A stretch of DNA of 64,000 nucleotides from Sphingobacteruim zhuxiongii. Its GTDB lineage: Bacteria; Bacteroidota; Bacteroidia; Sphingobacteriales; Sphingobacteriaceae. The translations under genes and the position numbers were made by a program. Positions 54,378 to 63,729 of this stretch are shown here, in pieces; the first letter of the stretch is position 1, and each line of letters starts with the position of its first letter. A model generated the notes under the pieces. It saw only the letters and a program-made list of their open reading frames with translations. It searched no databases and was not told where the DNA came from. Location of the stretch: positions 1,178,001-1,242,000 of the forward strand of contig NZ_CP045652.1 of NCBI RefSeq assembly GCF_009557615.1. Reading direction: 5' to 3'.

Positions 54378-55040
54378 TTGCAGACGCATTTTACCATTGA
54401 TTGTGTAATCTTTTCCTTCGATGAAGGCCAATTAAAGATACTTTTAGCAGAGAGAAATGAATATCCTTATAAGGAATGGTGGGCACTACCTGGATATTTT
54501 GTCAATAAATATGAAGAAATGGAAGATGCGGTTGCGCGTATTCTATTTGAGATGACTGGCTTAAAAGACATCTATATGGATCAATTAGCTGCATTTGCTG
54601 GCGTCAAGCGACATCCGGAGGGGAGAATTTTGACCGTTGCTTATATGGCCTTGGTACAAATGGAAGAGGTGAAGAATAAGATTGCGCCAACTTCCGATTA
54701 CATGCGTCAACTGAAATGGTTTCCTGTTGCTGAGTTGCCCGAGTTAGCCTTTGACCACCGCGATATTATTAATCTAAGTTTGGAAAGATTGAAGAAGTCT
54801 GTTACATACTCAACAGCACCTTATGAATTATTACCTACGAAATTCACACTGACACAACTTCAACAAGTGTATGAATCGATACTCAATAAAAAGCTTGATA
54901 AACGTAACTTCCGGAAGAAGATCAATAACCTAGGTTATCTGAAGGAATTGAACGAATATCAGAAGGGAGTGTCCTATAGAGCAGCCAAACTGTACTCTTT
55001 TGACAAAAGGAAATTCCAAAAGCAATTTTCTCAAGATTAA
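54378..55040 (+). CDS. NUDIX-fold regulator with C-terminal wHTH (NrtR-like)
   Basis: The 220-aa protein has an N-terminal NUDIX domain (FDEGQLKILLAERNEYPYKE, then LPGYFVNKYEEMEDAV) and a C-terminal winged HTH (FTLTQLQQVYESILNKKLDK, RNFRKKINNLGYLKEL). The NUDIX box is degenerate: RILFEMTG in place of the RExxEE of active hydrolases, so it probably senses a ligand, as in NrtR/AraR-type regulators of Bacteroidota. The start is TTG at 54378, because a stop (TAG 54372) bounds the frame and no ATG is near. Divergent from the pfkA operon. Confidence 0.85.
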   Translation: MQTHFTIDCVIFSFDEGQLKILLAERNEYPYKEWWALPGYFVNKYEEMEDAVARILFEMTGLKDIYMDQLAAFAGVKRHPEGRILTVAYMALVQMEEVKNKIAPTSDYMRQLKWFPVAELPELAFDHRDIINLSLERLKKSVTYSTAPYELLPTKFTLTQLQQVYESILNKKLDKRNFRKKINNLGYLKELNEYQKGVSYRAAKLYSFDKRKFQKQFSQD

Positions 55041-55090
55041 ATATTTAGTCCTTTTTTAGCCACATTTCCTGTTTAAAATGCTGCTTCATT

Positions 55091-55110
55091 GTTAAGAATG
55101 TGTTAAGAAT
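55091..55110. repeat. 11-bp-phased direct repeat upstream of the efflux operon
   Basis: GTTAAGAAT occurs at 55091-55099 and 55102-55110. One-turn phasing is typical of tandem sites for a response regulator or dimer. Inferred only. Confidence 0.4.
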
Positions 55111-55155
55111 CACTTTTTTGACAATTGAATGATATAATTTGCGATCATTTCTTTA

Positions 55156-55186
55156 CTTTTGAACAATTTTTGAAAAAAGTCAAAAG
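55156..55186. promoter_or_regulatory. Promoter and candidate TetR operator
   Basis: TACTTTTG (55154-55161) is a -7 box. CTTTTGA (55156-55162) and TCAAAAG (55180-55186) form a 7-bp inverted repeat with 17-bp spacer around the start site, a plausible TetR operator. AGGAGAG ends 3 bp before the ATG at 55203 and is an unusually good Shine-Dalgarno for this organism. Confidence 0.45.
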
Positions 55187-55202
55187 ATAAAAAAGGAGAG
55201 AA

Positions 55203-55799
55203 ATGGAAAATCGTAAGGAACAAATCATTGAGGCGGCGTTGAAACGCTTCTCGCATTTTGGTTTTCAAAAAACCACAATGAACGAGATTGCTGAAGATTT
55301 GCGAATTACCAAAGCGAATCTGTACTACTATTATCCGGACAAAACCAGTCTAATTCTAGCGGTTTTACATTCTGTAATCGACAATATTCATGCAGATGAG
55401 CAAACACTTATCAATAAGTACAATGGTAATCTAATTGACACACTCGTTAGCATCTTGGAGATGCGCGCTTCATTTTTAAGAAAGTACTATGTTCTTCACA
55501 TCGCCGAAAATTTAGATTGGTTGAAAGGTATGGATATTCAATGCACCATGGAAGGTTTCTATAATCGTGATGTGGAATGCATTTCTGCTTTATTTAAAAA
55601 GGCAGTTGATTCCGGTGAAGTGGCTTTAGAAAATGCAGCGGATGCAGCGGCGGCTTACGTTGAGTTAACAAAAGGGGTTAGTATTTTGCATACTGTATCG
55701 GATATTATTACCGGTATCCCGAATGAGCAAAATGTAGAACTGATCTTAGCGAGCCAAATAAGAGCGACGAAATTAATATTTGCAGGAAAAATAAAATAA
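55203..55799 (+). CDS. TetR family transcriptional regulator
   Basis: The 198-aa protein has the TetR HTH at the N-terminus (IIEAALKRFSHFGFQKTTMN, then IAEDLRITKANLYYYYPDK). The C-terminal part is ligand-binding. It is the first gene of the operon with TolC, adaptor and RND genes (13-bp gap), so it probably represses the operon. Confidence 0.92.
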   Translation: MENRKEQIIEAALKRFSHFGFQKTTMNEIAEDLRITKANLYYYYPDKTSLILAVLHSVIDNIHADEQTLINKYNGNLIDTLVSILEMRASFLRKYYVLHIAENLDWLKGMDIQCTMEGFYNRDVECISALFKKAVDSGEVALENAADAAAAYVELTKGVSILHTVSDIITGIPNEQNVELILASQIRATKLIFAGKIK

Positions 55800-55812
55800 G
55801 AATTACACATAA

Positions 55813-57135
55813 ATGAAAAGGATAAATATAATCACACTGTTAGTAGCAGGAATTTTTTCAGGTTCTATGCTACATGCGCAGGAAACCTTGACGCTTCAAG
55901 AGGCTGTAAAGTTTGCATTGGAGAATAAGGCAGAGGCAAAGAAATCCAAATTGGATGTCGAAAATGCGCAGTATCAAATCGATGAGGTGCGAGCTGGCGC
56001 ACTTCCGCAAATTAGTGGATCGGCATCTGTAAAGTATAATGCCATCATCCCAAGTATGCCTTTAGATATGGGAGGTCAGACTACCTATATCAAAATGGGA
56101 CAGCCTTGGAATTCTACAGCCGCCATTTCTGTTAACCAACAGATATTTAATCAGTCCTTATTTACAGGATTGAAAGCTGCTAGAACAACGCGTGAGTTTT
56201 ATGCAATCAATCATCAGCTGACTGAAGAGCAGTTAATTGAAAAAGTGGCGAATGCTTATTATGATGTATATACCACTCAATTGCAATTGGAAACGATTGA
56301 TAGTAATTTAGGTAGTACAACTAAAACACGCGACGTAATTGCTGGTCTTGTGCAAGCTGGATTAGGTCGTAAGATTGATTTAGATAGAACAAATGTTGCG
56401 ATTAACAATTTGCAGGCAAATCGCCAAATCGTTATCAATGCACTTGAACTAAAAGAGAATGCGTTGAAATTTGCAATCGGTATGGGTATGGAAACGGATA
56501 TCGTTCTTCCGACAGAAACCTTCGATATCGATGCTGGATTGGCAGGATACGCAGTTTCTGAACTTAACAATCGTACAGAGATTCAGATTCTGGAGAAGCA
56601 AAATGAATTATTAGAATTGAATCGTCAAAATATTAAAGCGGATTACTATCCGAAATTATCATTTGGTGGCGATTTAGGATATACTGGATTTGGACAAGGG
56701 TTTCCATTAGGTGGAGATTTTAACTGGTTCGGAACGTCAGGTTTAGGTTTAAATTTATCTATTCCGATTTTCAACGGTGGTGCTACAAAAGCTAAAGTGA
56801 ATCAAGCAACCATTAAAATCAAGCAAGCTCAAGTTGATTTAGAAGACACCAAATTAGCATTGAACTTAGCGAATGAAAATGCTCGCGCTCAAATTAAAAA
56901 TAGTTTGTTGACAGTTGATGCGAATCGTCGCAATACACAGTTAGCCCAAGAGGTATTGAATGATACCAATAACAACTACAGAAATGGCTTAGCAACTTTG
57001 ACAGAATTATTAGATGCAGAAAATGCGCTATCTGATGCTCAAAACAATTTGAACACTTCGCTATTAAATTATAAAGTTGCAGAGATCCAATTGATCAAAG
57101 CAAATGGAAAATTAAAAACATTAGTAAACGAATAA
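55813..57135 (+). CDS. TolC-family outer-membrane efflux channel
   Basis: The 440-aa protein has a signal peptide (cleavage after SMLHAQ) and paired OEP repeats: LTLQEAVKFALENKAEAKKS (about residue 26) and the second coiled-coil half (QAQVDLEDTKLALNLANE, LATLTELLDAENALSDAQNN). It is a trimeric outer-membrane channel for the RND pump that follows. Confidence 0.93.
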   Translation: MKRINIITLLVAGIFSGSMLHAQETLTLQEAVKFALENKAEAKKSKLDVENAQYQIDEVRAGALPQISGSASVKYNAIIPSMPLDMGGQTTYIKMGQPWNSTAAISVNQQIFNQSLFTGLKAARTTREFYAINHQLTEEQLIEKVANAYYDVYTTQLQLETIDSNLGSTTKTRDVIAGLVQAGLGRKIDLDRTNVAINNLQANRQIVINALELKENALKFAIGMGMETDIVLPTETFDIDAGLAGYAVSELNNRTEIQILEKQNELLELNRQNIKADYYPKLSFGGDLGYTGFGQGFPLGGDFNWFGTSGLGLNLSIPIFNGGATKAKVNQATIKIKQAQVDLEDTKLALNLANENARAQIKNSLLTVDANRRNTQLAQEVLNDTNNNYRNGLATLTELLDAENALSDAQNNLNTSLLNYKVAEIQLIKANGKLKTLVNE

Positions 57136-57156
57136 TCACAACTCTTAATACTCATT

Positions 57157-58215
57157 ATGAAACGCGCTTTAATTACAATTATAGTCATTGCATTAGCCCT
57201 AGGCGGGATAGTTTACTTGTTAAACAAGAACAAGGCTAAGGTAGAGCAAGAAACAGCTGTGGTAGCACAGAAAAATGCAGCAGTAGCTGTACGTATTGAC
57301 ACTGCAAGAAATCAACAAATGAGCTTGGCTTACCAAGCGAACGGTACTTTCATGCCTAAGCAAGAGGTTACCGTAGCTGCTGAAACAGGTGGTCGCGTTG
57401 TTCGTGTCCTAGTTGACGAAGGTTCTCGCGTTTCTGCGGGTCAAACTTTGGCAGTCGTAGAAGGCGATAAGCTAAATGTAAATGTAGCAAACGCACAAGC
57501 TTCTTACGATAATGCACAAGCGACATTACAACGTTATGAAAGTGCTTTAGCAACTGGTGGTGTTACACAACAACAAGTAGATCAAATGCGTCTTCAATTT
57601 GAAAATGCGAAAAATAACTTGAAGAGTGCAAAATTAACTGCTGGAGATGTTACTATCAAAACATCAGTAAGCGGTATTGTGAACTCACGTAAAATTGAAC
57701 CAGGTGCATATGTTAGTGCAGGAACACCGGCATTTGATATCGTTAATGTAAGTACGTTAAAACTACGTGTGAATGTTGATGAAAAGAATGTGGCTACGTT
57801 ACGTTTAGGTCAAACAGTTCAAGTGTTAGCGAGTGTTTATGTAGATAAAACATTCTCTGGTAAAATTACTTTCATCGCTCCTAAATCAGATGGTAGCTTA
57901 AACTTCCCTATTGAGATTGAAATTGCGAATAACCCGAACAATGATTTACGTGCAGGTATGTACGGTACAGCAGTATTTGGTGGCGAAGGTACAACATCAG
58001 CATTAGTGGTTCCTAGAAACGCTTTCGTTGGTAGTATCTCTGATAATAAAATATTCGTATTGAAAAATGGTAAAGCAATCGAAACGAAAGTAACTTCAGG
58101 AAGAAGTTTTGGAGATCAGGTAGAAGTAACAAGCGGTTTAGCTGCTGGCGACCAAGTGATTGTTTCAGGACAGATCAACTTGTTAGATCAATCTCCTGTG
58201 GAAGTGATTAAATAA
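57157..58215 (+). CDS. RND efflux periplasmic adaptor (MFP)
   Basis: The 352-aa protein has an N-terminal membrane anchor (ALITIIVIALALGGIVYLL), a lipoyl/barrel-sandwich region (VRVLVDEGSRVSAGQTLAVV), a short coiled hairpin (NAQASYDNAQATLQRYESAL) and the beta-barrel and MP domain (LRAGMYGTAVFGGEG, NLLDQSPVEVIK). It links TolC to the RND pump. Gap 21 bp to the TolC gene. Confidence 0.94.
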   Translation: MKRALITIIVIALALGGIVYLLNKNKAKVEQETAVVAQKNAAVAVRIDTARNQQMSLAYQANGTFMPKQEVTVAAETGGRVVRVLVDEGSRVSAGQTLAVVEGDKLNVNVANAQASYDNAQATLQRYESALATGGVTQQQVDQMRLQFENAKNNLKSAKLTAGDVTIKTSVSGIVNSRKIEPGAYVSAGTPAFDIVNVSTLKLRVNVDEKNVATLRLGQTVQVLASVYVDKTFSGKITFIAPKSDGSLNFPIEIEIANNPNNDLRAGMYGTAVFGGEGTTSALVVPRNAFVGSISDNKIFVLKNGKAIETKVTSGRSFGDQVEVTSGLAAGDQVIVSGQINLLDQSPVEVIK

Positions 58216-58238
58216 TTGTGCGAAACGAAAATTAAGAC

Positions 58239-61200
58239 ATGAAGATTACTGAAATATCCATAAAACGTCCCAGTCTGATCATTGTATTATTTATAATACT
58301 GACATTGGGCGGGATCTTCTCATACACCCAACTGGGGTATGAGTTAGTACCAAAATTTGAGGTAAACGTAATTACCATCCAAACAGTATATCCTGGAGCT
58401 TCACCGACAGAGGTAGAGAACACGGTTACTAAGAAGATTGAAGATGCGGTTTCCTCGTTAGAGAATATTAAAAAGTTAGAGTCAACGTCCATGGAGAATG
58501 TCTCTGTGGTAATGATTACGTTGAACGATGGGGCAGATGTTAACTTTCTTTTGACCGATGCTCAGCGTAAGATTAATACAATTTTGAAGGATCTTCCAGA
58601 AGATGTGGATCCTCCATCATTAAATAAATTCTCGCTTGACGACGTGGCAATCATGAGTCTTGCGGTAACATCGAAGTTGACCGAGAAAGAACTATATGAT
58701 TTATTGGACAACAAGATTCAACCTATTTTTGCACGTATTAATGGTGTTGCGAAAGTTGACTTAGTTGGTGGTGAAGAAAGAGAAATTCAAATCAGTGTCG
58801 ATGCTAAGAAATTAGAAGGATACGGATTATCGATTGGTCAAGTTCAACAAGTTGTTGCACAATCTAACCTTGACTTCCCTACAGGTAACGTAAGTACTCG
58901 CGATAGTAGAACTACAATTCGTTTAGCAGGTAAAGTTACTGACGTAGAAGAATTGAGAAATCTTCCAATAACGACACCAGCAGGCATAACTGTTTTTTTA
59001 CGTGATGTTGCTGATGTTCAAGATGGGATTAAAGAAATTGAGAAAATTGCTCGATTAGATCAAAAGAATACCATCTTATTGCAAGTTTTCAAACAGTCTG
59101 ATGCCAATGCAGTAGAAGTTTCTAAATTGGTAAAAGAGACGATTACTACCGTAGAGAAAGACTATGCTACCGATAACATTAAAGTATTAGTGGCGAATGA
59201 CTCGACAGATTATACCTTAAATGCGGCAAACAACGTAATGCACGATTTAGTGATTGCAATTGCCCTGGTAGGTTTTATCATGTTATTCTTCTTGCATAGT
59301 TTACGTAATGCGGCGATTACGATGGTAGCTATTCCACTTTCATTGATCGCGACTTTTATTGGTCTATTATTAATGGGCTATACGTTAAACTTAATGTCTT
59401 TACTAGGTTTATCCCTTGTGGTAGGTATTCTTGTCGATGATGCGATCGTTGTTATCGAGAATATTCACCGCCATATGGAGATGGGTAAGAATAAAGTGCG
59501 TGCAGCTTATGATGGAGCAAAAGAAATTGGTTTTACTGTATCTGCAATTACCTTGGTTATTGTGGTCGTGTTTTTACCAATCGCCCTGTCTTCAGGTTTA
59601 GTAGCGAATATCTTAGCACAATTCTGTGTGACTGTTATTATCTCTACTTTGCTATCCTTGCTTGTATCTTTTACAGTGGTACCATGGTTATACTCTCGTT
59701 TTGGTAAATTAGAGCATATCAACGGAAACTCCTTCTTTGGACGTATCATTACTGGATTTGAAGCTGGACTTACTAAATTCACGCACTCGATTACGGGTAT
59801 TCTAGAATGGTGTTTGAAAAGCAGAGCAACGAAATTAGCGACATTAGGTCTTTCGATATTATTATTTGTAGGCTCATGTAGTCTAGTAGGGATGGGATAT
59901 ATTGGTTCCGACTTTTTCCCTGCTTCTGATAAAGGAGAGTACTTAATTCAGTTAGAGTTAGAAAAAGATGCTTCATTAGAAAAGACAAACTTCTTGACAC
60001 AAAAGGCTGAGGCAATTATTCTTGCGAAACCGGATGTTGAACGTGTTATTACTTCCGTAGGACAGTCTTCGGATGGGGTAATGTCGACTTCGGGTTCCCG
60101 TTATAAGTCGGAAATTCACGTTATCATGAAGGACACTTATACAGAAAACTCGAAAGTATATGCTGCTGTCTTACAACGTGAATTAGAAAACAAACTTGTT
60201 GGAGCTAAAATTAAGTCTGTTAATATGGGCTTAATGGGAGCGGAACAAGCGCCATTGAAATTGACAATTATCGGTTCTGATGTGAAAGATGCAGGAGAAT
60301 TTGCTGCGAAAGCTGCCGACCTTTTACGTAAAGTTCCAGGTGCAACAAACGTCAAATTATCTTCTGAAAGTGGTAACCCTGAGATCAACGTAAAAGTTGA
60401 TCGTGAGAAAATGACCTCATTAGGATTAAATGTTGCTACTGTAGGTATGACGATGCAAACAGCATTCTCAGGAAATACAGACAATAAATTCCGTGCTGGT
60501 GATAATGAATATGATATCAACATCCGTTTTGATGAAGCTAGTCGCTCAAATATTTCAGATGTTAGAAACTTGAAATTCATCAACCAACAAGGAACACCAA
60601 TTGCATTAGAGCAATTTGCTAATATCAGCTATAGTTCGGGTCCAACCTTGTTAGAGCGTCGTGATAAATCGCCTGCCGTATCGGTTCAAGCATCTATCGT
60701 CGGTCGTACATTAGGTGAGATTGCTGGCGAATGGCAAGCAGAGTTTGAGAAGTTAGAGCGTAAGCCTGGGGTAGTATATATCTGGGGTGGTAATATGGAA
60801 AGTCAAGAAGAAGGTTTCGGTACCTTAGGAGTAGCTTTATTAGCTTCAGTCTTATTGGTTTACTTAGTAATGGTATCGCTTTATGATAGTTTCTCTACGC
60901 CATTTGTCGTGATGTTCTCAATTCCATTATCATTTATTGGAGCCCTATTGTTACTTGCATTAACGGGACAGTCGTTAAACATCTTTACGATTTTGGGGAT
61001 TATCATGTTGATTGGTTTGGTGGCGAAGAATGCGATCTTATTGGTTGACTTTGCGAATCACCGTAAAGAACATGGCGATTCAACGCATGATGCGTTAGTT
61101 GCAGCCAACCATGCTCGTCTTCGTCCAATCTTAATGACTACAATTGCCATGGTTTTCGGTATGATTCCAATTGCAATGGCAACAGGTGATGGTGCGGATA

Positions 61201-61409
61201 TGAACAGAGGTTTAGCAATCGTAATTATCGGGGGTCTATTATCATCCCTACTTTTAACCTTAGTTGTTGTTCCAGTCGTTTATTCGATCTTCGATAGTAT
61301 TGGAAAACGCTTCGGTAAGAAAGAGAAAACAAATTACGAAGAGTTAATGACTGCAGAATTTGTGATGAATGAAGACTATGTTGACGAAATGGACGTTAAA
61401 CATAATTAA
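58239..61409 (+). CDS. RND efflux pump, inner-membrane permease
   Basis: The 1056-aa protein is the usual HAE1/AcrB-like size with 12 TM segments, TM4 carrying the proton-relay Asp pair (VVGILVDDAIVVIENIHRHM, about residue 407), and two large periplasmic loops. The last TM block has GIIMLIGLVAKNAILLVDFA. Substrate unknown (drug, detergent or metabolite). The operon ends at the terminator that follows. Confidence 0.95.
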   Translation: MKITEISIKRPSLIIVLFIILTLGGIFSYTQLGYELVPKFEVNVITIQTVYPGASPTEVENTVTKKIEDAVSSLENIKKLESTSMENVSVVMITLNDGADVNFLLTDAQRKINTILKDLPEDVDPPSLNKFSLDDVAIMSLAVTSKLTEKELYDLLDNKIQPIFARINGVAKVDLVGGEEREIQISVDAKKLEGYGLSIGQVQQVVAQSNLDFPTGNVSTRDSRTTIRLAGKVTDVEELRNLPITTPAGITVFLRDVADVQDGIKEIEKIARLDQKNTILLQVFKQSDANAVEVSKLVKETITTVEKDYATDNIKVLVANDSTDYTLNAANNVMHDLVIAIALVGFIMLFFLHSLRNAAITMVAIPLSLIATFIGLLLMGYTLNLMSLLGLSLVVGILVDDAIVVIENIHRHMEMGKNKVRAAYDGAKEIGFTVSAITLVIVVVFLPIALSSGLVANILAQFCVTVIISTLLSLLVSFTVVPWLYSRFGKLEHINGNSFFGRIITGFEAGLTKFTHSITGILEWCLKSRATKLATLGLSILLFVGSCSLVGMGYIGSDFFPASDKGEYLIQLELEKDASLEKTNFLTQKAEAIILAKPDVERVITSVGQSSDGVMSTSGSRYKSEIHVIMKDTYTENSKVYAAVLQRELENKLVGAKIKSVNMGLMGAEQAPLKLTIIGSDVKDAGEFAAKAADLLRKVPGATNVKLSSESGNPEINVKVDREKMTSLGLNVATVGMTMQTAFSGNTDNKFRAGDNEYDINIRFDEASRSNISDVRNLKFINQQGTPIALEQFANISYSSGPTLLERRDKSPAVSVQASIVGRTLGEIAGEWQAEFEKLERKPGVVYIWGGNMESQEEGFGTLGVALLASVLLVYLVMVSLYDSFSTPFVVMFSIPLSFIGALLLLALTGQSLNIFTILGIIMLIGLVAKNAILLVDFANHRKEHGDSTHDALVAANHARLRPILMTTIAMVFGMIPIAMATGDGADMNRGLAIVIIGGLLSSLLLTLVVVPVVYSIFDSIGKRFGKKEKTNYEELMTAEFVMNEDYVDEMDVKHN

Positions 61410-61437
61410 ACAGAACAATTAAAAATACCATATAGTG

Positions 61438-61470
61438 GAGGGCTGCCGAAAAGGTGGCCCTCTTTTTTTT
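61438..61470 (+). terminator. Terminator after the efflux operon
   Basis: 10-bp stem with two G-U pairs (61438-61447 and 61453-61462, GAAAA loop), followed by T8. Confidence 0.87.
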
Positions 61471-61637
61471 GAATGCAAGATGTAATTTCAATTCGCGCCT
61501 ATCGGAAAATAGAATACGATTATATCCCAACGGCTAATTACTTGATGTTTTATTATCGGATTGATAATAAATTTCTGAAGAGGCATTATAGAAACTCATC
61601 ATTTTTCGTTATAATCGTTCGTATATAAAGAATCATT

Positions 61638-62228
61638 ATGAGAACGATCGGCTTAGCTTTTATAATTTTGTTGTTTTTTTCGGGATGCCAATCTGAAAAG
61701 AAAAAGGAAGAGGTGAAAGATACTGTTGGGACACTTCCAAAATTAGATACGTTGGTGAAAGAGATTTCAACAGACATTGGAGTAGATAGTTTATTCAAGG
61801 GTATACCCGAGCAAGCGTTGCCATATGTGGATTCTACGAACTTTGATAATTTTAAACAACAGGGGATTTCTAACCCGACCCTGATTACGCTATTGAAATT
61901 CCAAGCCGACTATCCGAATTTGGAGGATATCAAGATTCGTTATCAAGTACGTTTTTCTGATGATATTCGTGGATTGGTTATTACTTACCCGATTAGTGGA
62001 CAAGAATTGAATACGACCTTAATAATCATCAATAACAATAATCAGGTTGTTGATGAAATGGAAATCGCTTACGATGAGATAGCCGAGTCAGCAATACGTG
62101 AGTTGACTCTAATTGAAAAGGACAAGCTTAGTATCGAACACTGGAATTATTTCAGTGAAGAACCAACTGTTAAAAGAAAGGTTTACAGCATTCGTGCAGA
62201 TGGCAAGCTTGTGCCATTAAAAAATTAA
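61638..62228 (+). CDS. Lipoprotein of unknown function
   Basis: The 196-aa protein has a lipobox (LLFFSGC, Cys18) followed by a charged linker (QSEKKKEEVKDTVG). The remainder is acidic and probably compact, with no family I recognise. Its stop overlaps the stop of the convergent EamA gene by a few bases. Confidence 0.75.
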   Translation: MRTIGLAFIILLFFSGCQSEKKKEEVKDTVGTLPKLDTLVKEISTDIGVDSLFKGIPEQALPYVDSTNFDNFKQQGISNPTLITLLKFQADYPNLEDIKIRYQVRFSDDIRGLVITYPISGQELNTTLIIINNNNQVVDEMEIAYDEIAESAIRELTLIEKDKLSIEHWNYFSEEPTVKRKVYSIRADGKLVPLKN

Positions 62229-63064
62229 TGTTTACGACTGAATACTGTTGTTCCAATACTTGCCATAACAACACATGCGATTGAGAGCCATTGGAAGCCC
62301 GTCAGGCGCTCTTGTAGGAAAATCAATCCAGATAAGGCGGCGAAGGCTGGTTGAAGGCTTGTCAATATAGAGAACGTTTTTGCGGGTAAGCGTTTTAATG
62401 CGACCATATCCAAAGAAAAAGGCAGAGCAGAAGACAAGATTGCTACTCCTAGGCCCTGTGCGAACAGCAAAGGCGTAATTTTAGTCAGTTGCCCATCCCA
62501 TATAGCGAAGGGGATAATAAATGCTGCTGCAATTAGCATTCCGGTTGAAACGGCATCTTTACTATCCATCACTTTGGATACTTTACCGCCCATAACAATA
62601 TATAATGCCCAAAAAGCCCCTGCTAGAAAAGCAAGGAATAGACCTAAAGTATCTATTGTTCCGCTGCCCCATGGTACTATCAATAATATGCCAGCGCAGG
62701 CTAACATTGCCCATAGAATATCTAATAATTTTCTCGACAATACTAAAGCTAGAAAAAGAGGACCAACAAATTCAATTGTAACACCTAATCCAAGCGGTAT
62801 TTTTTGGATAGCCAGATAGAATATTAGATTCATAGCAGCAATCCCTAAGCCATATATGAAGCAATAAAGCCATTGCTTTTTTGTAAAACTGAATAAGTTA
62901 GGGCGATTGATTAGGAATAGAATAATTGCTGATAGACCGATACGTAATGTACTTGTGCCGATGGCGCCTAAAGTAGGGAATAGTCGTTTTGCTAGAGAAG
63001 CTCCTCCCTGTACACATATCATAGACGCTAAAGCAGCTGGTACTGCCATGTTTTTATTCTTCAT
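62225..63064 (-). CDS. EamA/DMT-family exporter
   Basis: The 279-aa protein has 10 TM segments and two EamA repeats (LALVLSRKLLDILWAMLACA, then LQPAFAALSGLIFLQERLTG); the RhtA-like subgroup exports amino acids or other metabolites. Convergent with and overlapping the lipoprotein gene (62225-62228). Confidence 0.9.
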   Translation of the reverse strand: MKNKNMAVPAALASMICVQGGASLAKRLFPTLGAIGTSTLRIGLSAIILFLINRPNLFSFTKKQWLYCFIYGLGIAAMNLIFYLAIQKIPLGLGVTIEFVGPLFLALVLSRKLLDILWAMLACAGILLIVPWGSGTIDTLGLFLAFLAGAFWALYIVMGGKVSKVMDSKDAVSTGMLIAAAFIIPFAIWDGQLTKITPLLFAQGLGVAILSSALPFSLDMVALKRLPAKTFSILTSLQPAFAALSGLIFLQERLTGFQWLSIACVVMASIGTTVFSRKH

Positions 63065-63260
63065 AAAGGTTGTAGTTAATTAAAATCTAAAGACAAACGT
63101 TGGCTTTCATTTTTATAAGATTGATTGAATTAACTACCTGTACATGGGTTCATGGTCTTCTAATTTGAGTGCTAAAGATAAGAAATTGGAATGAGGTAGT
63201 GAGAGATTTAGGATTTAAGAATCTAAAAACATAGAGGAGCGTTCCGTATTGTATTAGAAA

Positions 63261-63290
63261 GGCGATACCGAAAGATATCGCCTTTTTATT
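63261..63290. terminator. Hairpin terminator before the small charged gene
   Basis: 7-bp stem (63261-63267 and 63276-63282) followed by TTTTTATT. It lies just past the stop of the small minus-strand gene and can also act on rightward transcripts. Confidence 0.65.
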
Positions 63291-63442
63291 TAATGGTCGT
63301 CGACTTTATTGGGGTTCGGAGGTAATGGGTTTGTATCCTTCTCTGGCCGTTTGCCAGTGTCATGTTCAACGTCCGTTTTCGTTTCTTCTTCTTTAGGATA
63401 TTTTTTCTCTTCTTTCTCTTTTAACGTTTCTTTTTTACTCAT
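63290..63442 (-). CDS. Small charged hypothetical protein (50 aa)
   Basis: The frame encodes MSKKETLKEKEEKKYPKEEE, then TKTDVEHDTGKRPEKDTNPL, PPNPNKVDDH. Very Lys/Glu-rich and Pro/Asn-rich at the end, likely disordered. A hairpin lies next to its stop, which supports a real gene. No family is recognised. Confidence 0.5.
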   Translation of the reverse strand: MSKKETLKEKEEKKYPKEEETKTDVEHDTGKRPEKDTNPLPPNPNKVDDH

Positions 63443-63729
63443 CTCTGTCCTTTTTAATCTTACAACATACGAATAAGTAAAATGTTCGGTATTTCCATCA
63501 GAAACATCAATTTACGACCCCATTTTTGATTGAGAAGCATAGTCTCACTTGTGATATATTTCTCCTGTATTTCTAAGGGGAGTGAATAACAAATTATTGA
63601 ATTAAAAGCTATGGGCTAAGTAAGAATAGATTATCCTAATTAGTGCCTCCCGATCACTTAGATAGATGTTTTTCAAAACAATTCTCGTTCGATCCTGTTT
63701 CATTAACTAGAAAAACAGCCTTAATTTAT

